This document shows positions 36,648 through 45,526 of a DNA stretch of 64,000 bases, one piece after another. The stretch is from Candidatus Poribacteria bacterium. Its GTDB lineage: Bacteria; Poribacteria; WGA-4E; GCA-2687025. The DNA is taken from the NCBI GenBank assembly GCA_028818695.1, contig JAPPNK010000018.1, positions 62,001-126,000 of the forward strand, read 5' to 3'. Each line of letters starts with the position of its first letter. Position 1 is the stretch's first letter. Below the pieces are notes generated by a model that saw only the letters and a program-made list of their open reading frames with translations, did no database searches and was not told where the DNA came from. Both the position numbers and the translations under genes were made by a program.

Positions 36648-37364
36648 ATGCGCCTCAACAACGGAATTGAGATCACATGGCTAGGGCAATCGACCTTGCG
36701 GTTCGACTTTGACGGACAGACTGCGCTGGCGGACGCCTGGGTTCAAAGCAACCCCGCATGCCCCGACAAATGCAAAACGCTGGAGAAGGTGGACTCGCTG
36801 TTCATCACGCATGGGCATGGCGATCATTTTGCCGACGCGCTCGATATCATTGAGACGCACCGCCCGACCGTCGCTGCGATTGTGGAGATTGCGCAATACC
36901 TGACCGGCAAAGGGTTCGACAACATCCTCGCCATGAACAAAGGCGGAACCGTCGAGGTGAACGGCCTCAAGGCGACGATGACGCATGCTGTCCACAGTTC
37001 CTCCATACAGGAGCCGGACGGAACGCTCCTGCCGGGGGGCGAGGCGGCGGGGTTCATCTTTGAGTTTCCGAACGGCTACAAAGTGTACAACGCCGGCGAC
37101 ACGGCGCTGTTTGCCGATATGCGCCTTATCGGCGAGATCTACAAGCCCGACCTGGCGATCCTTCCCATCGGCGACAACTTCACGATGGGACCGTTGGAGG
37201 CGGCGCATGCGCTGCGCCTGCTGAATGTGAAAGCGGCCGCGCCCGCCCATTACGGAACCTTCGATGTGTTGACAGGGACGCCCGAAGCGTGGCGGGCGGA
37301 GGCGGAGCGGCTTGGCTTAAAGGTTCAGTTTGTGGAATGGGAGCCTGGGGACACGCTCCGCTAA
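36648..37364 (+). CDS. UPF0173 metal-dependent hydrolase (beta-lactamase fold)
   Basis: 238 residues, a usual length. Metal motif THGHGDHFADAL (HxHxDH, about 51-62) and later histidines MTHAVHSSS, GDTALF and APAHYGTF, typical of the UlaG/UPF0173 group of metallo-beta-lactamase-fold hydrolases. AGGAG six bases before the ATG. Substrate unknown; likely a lactone, phosphoester or similar. Same strand as the PIG-L gene, and transcriptional linkage is probable. Confidence 0.93.
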   Translation: MRLNNGIEITWLGQSTLRFDFDGQTALADAWVQSNPACPDKCKTLEKVDSLFITHGHGDHFADALDIIETHRPTVAAIVEIAQYLTGKGFDNILAMNKGGTVEVNGLKATMTHAVHSSSIQEPDGTLLPGGEAAGFIFEFPNGYKVYNAGDTALFADMRLIGEIYKPDLAILPIGDNFTMGPLEAAHALRLLNVKAAAPAHYGTFDVLTGTPEAWRAEAERLGLKVQFVEWEPGDTLR

Positions 37365-37444
37365 CGCCTAAAATCGTCGTTCCATGAAAGCGGGAATCTT
37401 AGGGCTGCTCACATGAGGTCGGCGCAGAATGAAACCGCGGCGCC

Positions 37445-38212
37445 TTAACGCCCCGCTCTATATTTGGACAGCTCCGCTTTGAGCGTCCCAAAAAATTTTA
37501 CAGGCGCCTCAATCTTGACGGGCAGGCGGTCGGCGTCTGCCGTCAGCCACATGCGGAATCCGTCCGACGCTTCAATGCGCAGAGCGGGCCGCTTCCCGAT
37601 CGGTTTCGGAGCGTCCACAAAGACGCGGCTCTTCACGTGTATTTTGACGCTGTGGACTTTCCGCCCTGTGAAAAAATCGTATGTGTAGGTCTCTCCAGGG
37701 CGGAGGTCTCTGCTGCGCATGTAGTAGATCATGCTCAGCTCGTCCTGCGTGAACGGCTTCAACGAAACGGTCGATTCGAACGCCCCGTCCTTCCACACTT
37801 TCGCCTCGTCGGCGGAGCGGTCAAAACGGACGAGAAACTTTGCCTTGTAGGAGCGGTCTTGAATGTCCTTCTCGTAGCGAATCGGCAGCAGCGTGTTCAG
37901 ATGAATGTAACTCGTCTTCTCGTCGTAGAACGAGTAGATGCGCTTCAAGGCGGAGGACGGCTGCGATTTTGACAGCAGCTTGAAGACGGGCGCGCCGTTC
38001 ATCGTCTCTTTGGCGGCGATCTCCATCGTCTGCGTTCCCGCGCCGATGATTCCCAGTTTCACCTTGTACTCAAGCCGCTCGCCGACTTTGATCGGGAGCG
38101 GCTCTAGCGCGGGGGCTTTATGCAGCGGCATGTCCGCCCATGCGGCGCATGCCGCCAAGAGAGCGGCGCCCGCCAGAATCGCCCGCATGAGAGGCGCCGC
38201 GGCTCTCAACAT
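37445..38212 (-). CDS. secreted DUF3108 protein
   Basis: About 255 residues from the ATG at 38212, which overlaps the stop of the upstream gene (TGATG). Signal peptide (residues about 1-27, cleavage near AWA-DMP). The rest is a beta-rich DUF3108 domain (YKVKLGIIGAGTQTMEI, YDEKTSYIHLNTLLPIRYEKDI, GETYTYDFFTGRKVHSVKIHV). Function of the domain unknown; periplasmic or outer-membrane-associated. Last gene of a six-gene series from tyrS. Confidence 0.87.
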   Translation of the reverse strand: MLRAAAPLMRAILAGAALLAACAAWADMPLHKAPALEPLPIKVGERLEYKVKLGIIGAGTQTMEIAAKETMNGAPVFKLLSKSQPSSALKRIYSFYDEKTSYIHLNTLLPIRYEKDIQDRSYKAKFLVRFDRSADEAKVWKDGAFESTVSLKPFTQDELSMIYYMRSRDLRPGETYTYDFFTGRKVHSVKIHVKSRVFVDAPKPIGKRPALRIEASDGFRMWLTADADRLPVKIEAPVKFFGTLKAELSKYRAGR

Positions 38213-39033
38213 CAATCGCTCCCCCCTGTCAGCGGCGGCGCAAGGTCGGCGTTCTCCTGCTGAAGCTGATACGCCCAGTCGAATGTGATCTCACTCGATG
38301 AAACGCGCGTCACCCGTATTTTGGCGTAGTTGCCGTCCGGCGTGAAGAAAGCGTACACATGCCCCGGCAGCGCTTCCACCGAGATGACTGTGTAGCCATG
38401 AAGCGGCGCGACATCCACCTCGTCCAGAGAATCGCGGTAGCCGAGATCCTGCATGAGCAGATCGTCATGATCGGAGTAGATGTAATTGATGCGGAATTCG
38501 TCGTTTCGCCCGAAGAAGATGTCGACATCTCGGTCAAGCAGGTCGTCGCCGTCCGCGTCCCAGCGCACGGGACCGAAGGCGCCGTTTCTGAAGGCGAAGC
38601 CGGCTCTGGACGGATCTTCCCGGTAGTTGCGCAGTGTCACACTTTTTCCCTCCGGCCGCGGCGTGTCTTCAACCACCTCAGGATTGAATTCGCTTTCGTT
38701 ACCGTCATGGTCAAACGCCAGAACCGCGTAATAGTAGGTCGTTCCGTTTTCAAGGTTCATGTCCACATGCTGCGACGCATCCGCGCCGACGGTCGCGATC
38801 TTCCGATACCCGTCCCCTGGCTGCAGGCTCCGCCAGATCTGGTAACCGGCGAGGTCCGGCTCCGTGTTCGGGTACCAGACGATCGTCACCTGTCCGCTGC
38901 CGCTGATGGAGTGGACGCCTCTGGGAGCCGCCGGCGGATAATTTTCTCCAGGATCGTCTGAAGAGACTCCGCATCCCGCCGCAAACGCCGTAAAAATGAA
39001 CGCCGCCGCCCATGCCGCCGAGTGATGTTTCAT
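38212..39033 (-). CDS. lipoprotein with fibronectin type III domain
   Basis: 273 residues. Lipoprotein signal peptide with lipobox FAAGC (cysteine at about 21). A fibronectin type III fold follows (PPAAPRGVHSISGSGQVTIVWYPNTEPDLAGYQIWRS to YYYAVLAFDHDGNES), about 33-120, then a beta-rich region without recognised domain. Envelope-located. Upstream is the dolichol-kinase-like gene and downstream the DUF3108 protein, both probably in the same transcript. Confidence 0.85.
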   Translation of the reverse strand: MKHHSAAWAAAFIFTAFAAGCGVSSDDPGENYPPAAPRGVHSISGSGQVTIVWYPNTEPDLAGYQIWRSLQPGDGYRKIATVGADASQHVDMNLENGTTYYYAVLAFDHDGNESEFNPEVVEDTPRPEGKSVTLRNYREDPSRAGFAFRNGAFGPVRWDADGDDLLDRDVDIFFGRNDEFRINYIYSDHDDLLMQDLGYRDSLDEVDVAPLHGYTVISVEALPGHVYAFFTPDGNYAKIRVTRVSSSEITFDWAYQLQQENADLAPPLTGGSD

Positions 39034-39078
39034 GATTCATCCGTTTCGTGAGCGCTATCATGCCGCTTTGGTTGATGT

Positions 39079-39747
39079 TTATGGCAATGGAACGTCTATC
39101 CCTGCCCAAACGGCGACAGCTAAGACGGCAAATCCTGAAATGAGCGGTATGGTCAAGTTGTCGTTCAGCGGGCCGGGGAGCAGTTCTGCCGCCGTCGCCG
39201 CGACAGCGCCGGAGAGCGCAAGCACGCCGTAGCTCCAGTGCGGCATCACCTTCCAAAAAATGAGCAGCCCCACCGCCGCGCAGACCGCAAAACAGGCGAG
39301 CGCGCCCTCCAGCGTCTTTCCGCCGAGAAGCCGTATGCGCCCGACCGCAACGCCGACGAGAGCCGCCGCAAAATCGCCGAACACCAAAAACAACAGCGCC
39401 GCAATGGCGACCGCCGGCTTAAACAACAAAATCGAAAGAAAGGAGCCGATCAGATAGTAGGTTGTGCCGGTGATTTTCCGCCGCTCCGACTTGCGCAGGA
39501 TATGTCCAAAAAAGCGGATGAACCAGCGGTTCGCGTTCGCATCCGAGAGCCGGGCGGCGTCAAGCGCCAGGGACAAACCCGCGACGCATCCTGAGATCCA
39601 TGCCGCCAGCTCCCGCGTCAACCATGCCTTGTCGGTCGACGGGATGTCCATCTTGAGTCCCGCGTAGTAGAGAACAGGGATGATCAAGCCCGATATGTGA
39701 AAGCCTTTGCGCTGCGCCTCTTGCGCCAGCCTTTTCAATCTTCCCAT
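39079..39747 (-). CDS. dolichol/diacylglycerol/phytol kinase-like membrane protein
   Basis: 222 residues and about six helices. Family traits: RKGFHISGLIIPVL near the N-terminus and the CTP-binding-type GDFAAALVGVAVG followed by LGGKTLEGALACF. Relatives transfer phosphate from CTP to lipid alcohols (SEC59, DGK1, VTE5 groups). The lipid acceptor is unknown; diacylglycerol or polyprenol is the likeliest for a bacterium. Lies between UPF0261 and the Fn3 lipoprotein in the tyrS series. Confidence 0.85.
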   Translation of the reverse strand: MGRLKRLAQEAQRKGFHISGLIIPVLYYAGLKMDIPSTDKAWLTRELAAWISGCVAGLSLALDAARLSDANANRWFIRFFGHILRKSERRKITGTTYYLIGSFLSILLFKPAVAIAALLFLVFGDFAAALVGVAVGRIRLLGGKTLEGALACFAVCAAVGLLIFWKVMPHWSYGVLALSGAVAATAAELLPGPLNDNLTIPLISGFAVLAVAVWAGIDVPLP

Positions 39748-39775
39748 ACTGCCGTCTGCCCTTTCGTTTTCGCTG

Positions 39776-40993
39776 TTATGTCGATTCGATGCGTTTCAGC
39801 AGCGCCTTCGCGGCCGCCTCGGCAAACGCCGCGTCGTTGATATGCGCGTCCAGCTCGATCAGCTCCAGATTTGCGCCCGCCTGCGATTTGAACCCGTCCA
39901 GAAACGCCGCGCGCGCCTCGGCGTTCTCAAACGGCTGCCCCTCCGCGTCGATAGCTGAGAACCCTTTTTGAGGGAAAAGGAACGCCGCCGGCGCTTTTGA
40001 AGCGTTCAACTTGCGCGCGATGGTCTCGCCGAGCTGCCGGCATTCGTCAGGCGTCGTTCGCATGAGCGTGACGTTCGGATTGTGCTGATAAAAGATGCGT
40101 TCGGCAAACTTGGCGGGAACCTCGCCGGGCGGACCGAAATTCACCATATCCAGCGCCCCTGGCGCGGCGATTTGAGGGACGCCCGCCTGCGCCGCGGCGT
40201 TCAAGCGGTCAGGTCCGGCGCTCAAAATTCCGCCGACCAGCTCATCCGCCAGCTCCGTCGTTGTGATGTCCAAGACGCCTTGAACGGCGCCGTCGCGTAT
40301 GAGGCTCTCCATCGCCTGTCCGCCGACGCCGGTCGCGTGGAACACGAGCGTTTCATACCCCGCCTCCTCCAAGACAGCCCGCGCCGCCGTGACGCATGGC
40401 GTCGTCACGCCAAACATCGTCGCCGCCACAACCGGTCTATCCGCGGACGACTCCAGAGGCGGCGCGTTCAGCATGCCGCAGATACAGGCGGCAGCGTTCG
40501 CAATGGAACGGCGCAGGACGCTGTTTAAGCCCGCCACATCGACGATGGGATAGATCATGGCGATGTCTTTTGTTTGAACATACGGCTGAACGTTGCCGGA
40601 CGCGAGCGTTGAAACCATCACCTTCGGGGCGCCGAAAGGAAGAGCGCGCATCGCCGCCGTCCCGATGGTCGTCCCCGCAGAGCCGCCGAGAGAAACGACG
40701 CCGTCGATTTTGCCTTCCGCAAACAGGTCGGCAGCCAGCCGCGCCGCGCCGTCAGCCATCGCGGCGACAGCCTCGCCTCGGTCGCCTCTACTGCGCAGCG
40801 TTTCAAGGTCGGTTTGCGCCGCCTTCGCCGTCTCGGACGCCGGTATGTCCGGCGCGAACGCAGGCTCGCCCATGACGCCCCCGTCCATGACGAGCGTTTG
40901 AACGCCCTGCGCCTCAATGCGCTCCTTTAAAAACAGAAACTCCTCGCCCTTTGTGTCCAACGACCCGACGAGGCATGCGACTTTGACATCCAT
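39776..40993 (-). CDS. Tm-1-like ATP-binding (UPF0261) protein
   Basis: 405 residues, the usual length. N-terminal VACLVGSLDTKGEEFLFLKERI and GGVMGEP, a mid GGSAGTTIGTAAMRALPFGAPKVMVSTLASG motif, and later ATGVGGQAME, all family hallmarks. The two-domain Tm-1/UPF0261 fold binds ATP (in the plant protein, to resist a virus replicase). The bacterial function is unknown. In the tyrS-GT2 series. Confidence 0.93.
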   Translation of the reverse strand: MDVKVACLVGSLDTKGEEFLFLKERIEAQGVQTLVMDGGVMGEPAFAPDIPASETAKAAQTDLETLRSRGDRGEAVAAMADGAARLAADLFAEGKIDGVVSLGGSAGTTIGTAAMRALPFGAPKVMVSTLASGNVQPYVQTKDIAMIYPIVDVAGLNSVLRRSIANAAACICGMLNAPPLESSADRPVVAATMFGVTTPCVTAARAVLEEAGYETLVFHATGVGGQAMESLIRDGAVQGVLDITTTELADELVGGILSAGPDRLNAAAQAGVPQIAAPGALDMVNFGPPGEVPAKFAERIFYQHNPNVTLMRTTPDECRQLGETIARKLNASKAPAAFLFPQKGFSAIDAEGQPFENAEARAAFLDGFKSQAGANLELIELDAHINDAAFAEAAAKALLKRIEST

Positions 40994-41011
40994 TTCTCTT
41001 TGCCGGCGCTC

Positions 41012-41737
41012 TCATGCGCGGAGCGTCTCGGCGTCCTCCTTCCGTACCTGTCGTTGCATTGCATACCGTTTAGACGGCGTCAGCTGCCTAAAAAAAAGTC
41101 GCGTGAAGCGCGCCATCTCCCGCCCCGCCCGCACATGGCTTGTTTCGTCGCCGTACGCCGCTTTGATGGGCGTCCATTCCACCTTCCAGCCGGAGCGCAG
41201 CATCTGTATCAGCAGCTCCGATTCAAACTCAAATCCGCTCGTTTCCAGCCGAAGCGAGCGCAGCGGTTCCAGCCTGTAGAGGCGGAAGCCGCATTGAAAG
41301 TCGGGCGCGCGCTGTCCGCCGAGCCAGGAGCCGACCATGGAGATCCATCGGTTGTTAAGCCGGCGGTGAATCGGCATCTGCTCCGCGTTCTCCGTTCGCG
41401 CTCCGAGAACGGCGTCCGCGTTGGAACGGCGGCGCGCCTCTAAGAAACGCGGTATGTCGCGCGGGTCATGCTGCCCGTCTGCGTCCAGCGTGACAACCAT
41501 TTCAAAGCCGCGGCGGCGCGCGATCTCAAAGCCTGTTTGAAGCGCCTTGCCCTTGCCGCTGTTTTTGGGGAGGCGCGCGACCTCAGCCCCTGCCGCTTCC
41601 GCTTCGGCGGCCGTCGCGTCGGTGGAGCCGTCGTCCACGACCAGAACAAGCGGAGCGTATGAGCGCGCCAGCGCCGCCGCCTCTCCGATCTTCTTCGCTT
41701 CGTTGTAGGCAGGCATCGCGACGCAAAAGTTGCTCAT
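41012..41737 (-). CDS. family 2 glycosyltransferase (DPM1/DPG-synthase type)
   Basis: 241 residues. GT2 motifs: AMPAYNEAKKIG, VVDDGSTDAT (the nucleotide-sugar aspartates), and DADGQHDP (metal-binding DxD) near residue 100. The short size, no C-terminal membrane helices and general sequence place it with polyprenyl-phosphate mannosyl/glucosyl transferases. Located between tyrS (10 bp away) and UPF0261; with the downstream lipid kinase, a lipid-linked sugar step is plausible. Confidence 0.9.
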   Translation of the reverse strand: MSNFCVAMPAYNEAKKIGEAAALARSYAPLVLVVDDGSTDATAAEAEAAGAEVARLPKNSGKGKALQTGFEIARRRGFEMVVTLDADGQHDPRDIPRFLEARRRSNADAVLGARTENAEQMPIHRRLNNRWISMVGSWLGGQRAPDFQCGFRLYRLEPLRSLRLETSGFEFESELLIQMLRSGWKVEWTPIKAAYGDETSHVRAGREMARFTRLFFRQLTPSKRYAMQRQVRKEDAETLRA

Positions 41738-41747
41738 CGGCGCGCCC

Positions 41748-42980
41748 TTATTTCATGACAAGGCGGGCAAAGCGGCGTTTTCCCGCCTTCAAAACCGCCC
41801 CGTCGGCAGGGGAGACATGCGCGTTTGCGTCCGTGATGCGCTCCCCGTCAATGGAGACGGCGCCTTGTTGGATGAGACGGCGGGCGGCGCTGTTGCTTTC
41901 GGCAAAGCCGGCCGCGGCGATCAGCTTCACAATCCACACGCCCTTGTTTTTTCCGTTGTCTTCAATGAGCGGCGCGGCGTTCAGTTCAGGCATCTCGTCA
42001 GGAGCCTCTCGTCTGCGCACGGTCGAGGCAAAATGCTCAGCCGCCCGCTCCGCAGCTTCGCGCCCGTGATACAACGCGGCGACGCGCTTTGCAAGCGCCG
42101 TCTTCGCCGCCATCGGATTCTGCGCGCCGCGCGCCGCTTCGATCTCTTCGGGCGGCGCGTCCGTCGCGAGCTCCAGATACGCGGCAATCTGCTCGTCCGG
42201 TATCGACATCGCCTTGCCGAACTGCTCTTCAGGCGGCTCGTCAATGCCGATGTAGTTGTCGAGCGACTTGCTCATCTTCTCGACGCCGTCCGTCCCGACC
42301 AGCAGCGGCATGAGCATGACAAGCTGCGGGCGCTGCCCTGCGTTGCGCTGCAGGTCGCGCCCGACGAGGTTGTTGAATTTCTGATCGGATCCGCCCAGCT
42401 CAATGTCCGCCCGTATCTGCACAGAATCCTGCCCTTGACAGAGCGGGTACAGCGTCTCGTGGATATAGACGGGCTGCTGGTCCTCAATGCGTTTCGCAAA
42501 ATCGTCCCGCTCCAACATCCGCGCGGCGGTGTACTGGGAAGCAAGCTGGATGACGTCGGCGAAGCGCATCTCGGCGAGCCAGTCGCCGTTGTAGGAGATT
42601 TCAGTTCGGTCGGGGTCTAGGATTCGGTAAAGCTGCTGTTCGTAGCTATGTACGTTGCGTTCAATTTCGGCGCGGGAGAGAACGGGGCGCGTTTTGGAAC
42701 GTCCGGACGGATCGCCGATGGAGGCGGTGAAGTCGCCGATGACGAGGCAGGCGGTGTGTCCGAGGTCTTGAAACTGGCGCAGCTTCCGCAGGACGACAGC
42801 GAAGCCGAGATGAATGTCCGAGGCGGTCGGGTCAATGCCGAGCTTGACGCGCAGGGGGCGGTTTTCGCTCTGGGCGATGCGCAAAAGCGGCTCTAGCTCT
42901 CCCGCGGGCAGTATCTCTTCCACGCCGCGTTCCAGTATTTTCCGCTGCTGTTCGATGGTAAGGGCGCGTCCGCCGTCCAT
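41748..42980 (-). CDS. tyrS: tyrosyl-tRNA synthetase
   Basis: 410 residues from the ATG at 42980, with GAGGAG five bases upstream; a GTG six bases further up overlaps that site. Class I motifs: HIGH as HLGF in DIHLGFAVVLRKLRQFQDLGH, and KMSKS in EKMSKSLDNYIG. A C-terminal S4 RNA-binding domain begins around AARRLIQQGAVSIDGE. The bacterial TyrZ/TyrS2-like variant, with Gln/Asp tyrosine-binding residues not checked. Charges tRNA-Tyr. Confidence 0.95.
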   Translation of the reverse strand: MDGGRALTIEQQRKILERGVEEILPAGELEPLLRIAQSENRPLRVKLGIDPTASDIHLGFAVVLRKLRQFQDLGHTACLVIGDFTASIGDPSGRSKTRPVLSRAEIERNVHSYEQQLYRILDPDRTEISYNGDWLAEMRFADVIQLASQYTAARMLERDDFAKRIEDQQPVYIHETLYPLCQGQDSVQIRADIELGGSDQKFNNLVGRDLQRNAGQRPQLVMLMPLLVGTDGVEKMSKSLDNYIGIDEPPEEQFGKAMSIPDEQIAAYLELATDAPPEEIEAARGAQNPMAAKTALAKRVAALYHGREAAERAAEHFASTVRRREAPDEMPELNAAPLIEDNGKNKGVWIVKLIAAAGFAESNSAARRLIQQGAVSIDGERITDANAHVSPADGAVLKAGKRRFARLVMK

Positions 42981-43055
42981 CTTCACTCCTCAACTGATCG
43001 GGTACCAAGGGAATCATAGCGCAAGACGAGGGCTGCGTCATCTGTTTATTTGACA

Positions 43056-43222
43056 GACCTTACGTCTTTAGTTGGGACATGTCGACATGCGAACGCAGGC
43101 GGCGTCTGCGGCGCCTCTAGATTCCCGCTTTCGCGGGAATGACGCTTTGGCGGGCGGAGCCTTTTCCCCATAAATAGAGCGATCAATCGCTCAAATGTCC
43201 CAACTTTACGCATGAGACTAGT
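43056..43222. repeat. MITE-like repeat family A, copy 2
   Basis: About 167 bp, the inverse of 16351-16519. Terminal inverted repeats AGTTGGGACAT (43070-43080) and ATGTCCCAACT (43195-43205) frame a 136-bp core with the hairpin ATTCCCGC-TTTC-GCGGGAAT. Fills the gap between tyrS and the next gene. Confidence 0.87.
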
Positions 43223-43263
43223 TTATCTGAACGTCAGAGGGAGACGCCGTTCCCTTGACGGTT

Positions 43264-43908
43264 TCACCCTCTCTGCGGCGACTTGATGAGTTTACGCAGA
43301 AACAGACCCAGCCCCGACGCGTCCTCCTCTGCCCGCCAAATGTCGCCGAAGAGAACCGCCGCCGCCCCAATCACAATGAGAACATCAACCGCAATCGTCC
43401 AAGAGACCGCCTGCGAGAGATAACTCCGCGCGATGAATAAAACGCCAAGCGACATGTATTCTGTCGCCGTAAGAAACGTCCGCGCTGTTGACAGCCTGCC
43501 AATTTGGCGCTCTCGGCGGTACATCCAGCAGTTGAAGACGACCAGCGCCGGCATCAGCCCAACAAGCCCAAGCGCAAGATAGGAGCCTGAAGAGATCTCA
43601 AACAGATTGTCGGAGATAAGAGCTGCCGCCATGGAAACGAACGCCAGGAGTTGCATTGCCGTCGGGAGAACAGCGCGGCGTGCGCCTCCTCCCGCCTCCT
43701 TCGTTATCGACAGGAAGGTGAGAATAGAGGCCGTTATGATCATCGCGGCGATGAGAGACCATACGAGAGTCCCCAACGGCGCTGACCAAGAAGAGGGAAT
43801 GCCGACGAATTCATGAAACACAAAGAGTCCAAGCATCATGAAGGGGATTGAGGTTAAGCTGATGAGGAGAAGCGGGATATGCCGGTCGCGGGATTTCTTT
43901 TGCTTCAT
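43264..43908 (-). CDS. polytopic membrane protein of unknown function
   Basis: 214 residues from the ATG at 43908, with GGGAG seven bases upstream; a longer start at 43938 lacks one. About six hydrophobic segments with a basic loop (CWMYRRERQIGRLSTA), and charged ends (MKQKKSRDRH; AEEDASGLGLFLRKLIK). Family not recognised. It sits alone between a family A and a family B repeat. Confidence 0.75.
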   Translation of the reverse strand: MKQKKSRDRHIPLLLISLTSIPFMMLGLFVFHEFVGIPSSWSAPLGTLVWSLIAAMIITASILTFLSITKEAGGGARRAVLPTAMQLLAFVSMAAALISDNLFEISSGSYLALGLVGLMPALVVFNCWMYRRERQIGRLSTARTFLTATEYMSLGVLFIARSYLSQAVSWTIAVDVLIVIGAAAVLFGDIWRAEEDASGLGLFLRKLIKSPQRG

Positions 43909-43936
43909 TTGCGTTCTCCCATGCGGTTTCACATAC

Positions 43937-43966
43937 ATTGTATTATGGAGACTCCCCTCCGCGCAA
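43937..43966 (-). promoter_or_regulatory. predicted promoter for the 43908 membrane protein gene
   Basis: On the minus strand TTGCGC (43966-43961), 18-bp spacer, TACAAT (43942-43937), about 28 bp before the ATG. Confidence 0.45.
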
Positions 43967-43986
43967 GGCGGTTCGCTGACCGGCAG

Positions 43987-44098
43987 CCTCTACAGACGAT
44001 GATGTACGAAAATCCTGTTCAAATCAGGAGCCATGCCATTTCCGCAAAGCATGTCCCTGTGAAACGGGGAACGGGGAGCGAGAATCTTAAAGGACAGA
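43987..44098. repeat. family B repeat, copy 3 (partial, inverted)
   Basis: Begins CCTCTACAGACGATGATG, the inverted right end of family B, and includes GTACGAAAATCCTGTTCAAATC, CATGTCCCTGTGAAACGGGG and ACGGGGAGCGAGAATC in the inverted order of copy 1. The outer left end is missing, so it is truncated or more diverged. Confidence 0.75.
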
Positions 44099-44165
44099 TC
44101 TTTCGATCAAACGCTGTCGCTGACAACAACTCCGTTTGAGCGTACTGCCGGGTCAGGCATTCCAT

Positions 44166-44194
44166 TTGACACGCTCCGCGAAAAACATTATCTT
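44166..44194 (+). promoter_or_regulatory. predicted promoter for the DUF4139 operon
   Basis: TTGACA (44166-44171), 17-bp spacer, TATCTT (44189-44194), 35 bp before the ATG at 44230. Confidence 0.6.
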
Positions 44195-44229
44195 AGCGGT
44201 AAGGCTCCCTATGGAAAGGAGGATGACCC

Positions 44230-45516
44230 ATGAACCGCGCGCGTATGCGTCTCTGGGCGGGCGTGTGTCTCGGCGCGCTGCTGATCGTTGGCGCCGCCGC
44301 CCTGCTCTGGAACCGCCCCGGCGAAGCGCAGGTGCAGCTTGTCACCGCCCCAGGAAGAGACGCCGTCGAACTGACCATCTACGAAAGCGAAGACCTCACC
44401 TACGCCAAAGAGCGCCGAAATATCACCCTCCGCAAGGGAACGAACCTGATTCAATTCAGCTGGGCGGGAACGCAGATTGACCCGACCAGCGTTCAGCTGA
44501 CATCCATCAGCGACCCTGAAAAGACGCGCGTCAAGGAAGCGATCTTTCCCAAGCATCTCAACAACGCCATCCAGTGGAGCGTAGAATCGACAGACGGCGG
44601 CGCGAACGTGGTCGAAGTCTCCTACTTCATCCGCGGGCTGCGGTGGCATGCGGACTACATGATGTTCGTCAACAGCGAAGAGACGCTGCTCCGCCTGAGC
44701 GGGCGTTTCACGCTCATCAACCGCAGCGGCGAAGACTTTGAAGATGTCTCCGCCCGCCTCGTCGTCGGCGACATCCATCTCGTGTCGGAGAAGCAGCTTC
44801 AGGAGTCGCTGCGACATCTTGGGAGCATTTCTTCAAAAAGCGCTGCGATCTCTGGGGGGCGGGTGGTAGGGCGGGGCAGAAGCTCCCGCCAGCAGGCAGA
44901 GGCGCTGTCCGAATACTACATGTTCGCCGTTCCCGGCAAAAACACGCTTGAAAAGGGATGGACGAAAAAAATCGAAGCGATGGATGTCCAGGACATCCCT
45001 CTAGAGGTGGTGTATCGATATTCGCCCAACGAACGGCTTGTCCGCCGAATGTACGCCTTCGTCAACAACGCCGAAAGCCGACTCGGCAAGGAGCCGCTCC
45101 CGGCGGGCGCCGCGCGCGTCTTCATGGTCGACAGCAAGGGGCAGGTCGAGTTTGTCGGATCCAACCGACTTGAATTTAGCCCCGTCAGCAAGGAGATCAA
45201 ACTGGACCTTGGACATGAGCTCGCCGTCACGGTGGAGCGCAAGCGGATGGACTTCAAAAAAATGAACCTCGCCTACAACGACGACGGCGACGTCTCTCAC
45301 TTCGACACCGAAGAAGAGATACGCATCGAAGCGCGCAACTTCCGCCCCGAAAGCGTCAAACTGGAACTGCCCGAACGCATCGGCGGGCAGTGGGAGATGC
45401 TTGAATCCAGCCAAGAATATGAACGCGAAGACGCCAGCTCCATTCTCTACACGATAGAGATCAAGCCTGGCGAAACGCAGGTTGTCAACTACCGCTTCAG
45501 GCGGATCGGCAGATAG
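44230..45516 (+). CDS. exported DUF4139 protein, copy 1
   Basis: 428 residues; AAAGGAGG before the ATG. N-terminal signal anchor (about 8-28). The rest resembles DUF4139 proteins: LTIYESEDLTYAKERRNITLRKGTNLIQFSW, GLRWHADYMMFVN, and GKPFRQ-like mid motifs. A C-terminal beta-rich half follows with EIKPGETQVVNYRF. DUF4139 proteins are exported beta-sandwich proteins of unclear function. The start of the next gene follows the stop by 10 bp with a strong ribosome site, and it is a paralogue. Confidence 0.88.
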   Translation: MNRARMRLWAGVCLGALLIVGAAALLWNRPGEAQVQLVTAPGRDAVELTIYESEDLTYAKERRNITLRKGTNLIQFSWAGTQIDPTSVQLTSISDPEKTRVKEAIFPKHLNNAIQWSVESTDGGANVVEVSYFIRGLRWHADYMMFVNSEETLLRLSGRFTLINRSGEDFEDVSARLVVGDIHLVSEKQLQESLRHLGSISSKSAAISGGRVVGRGRSSRQQAEALSEYYMFAVPGKNTLEKGWTKKIEAMDVQDIPLEVVYRYSPNERLVRRMYAFVNNAESRLGKEPLPAGAARVFMVDSKGQVEFVGSNRLEFSPVSKEIKLDLGHELAVTVERKRMDFKKMNLAYNDDGDVSHFDTEEEIRIEARNFRPESVKLELPERIGGQWEMLESSQEYEREDASSILYTIEIKPGETQVVNYRFRRIGR

Positions 45517-45526
45517 GAGGAACGCC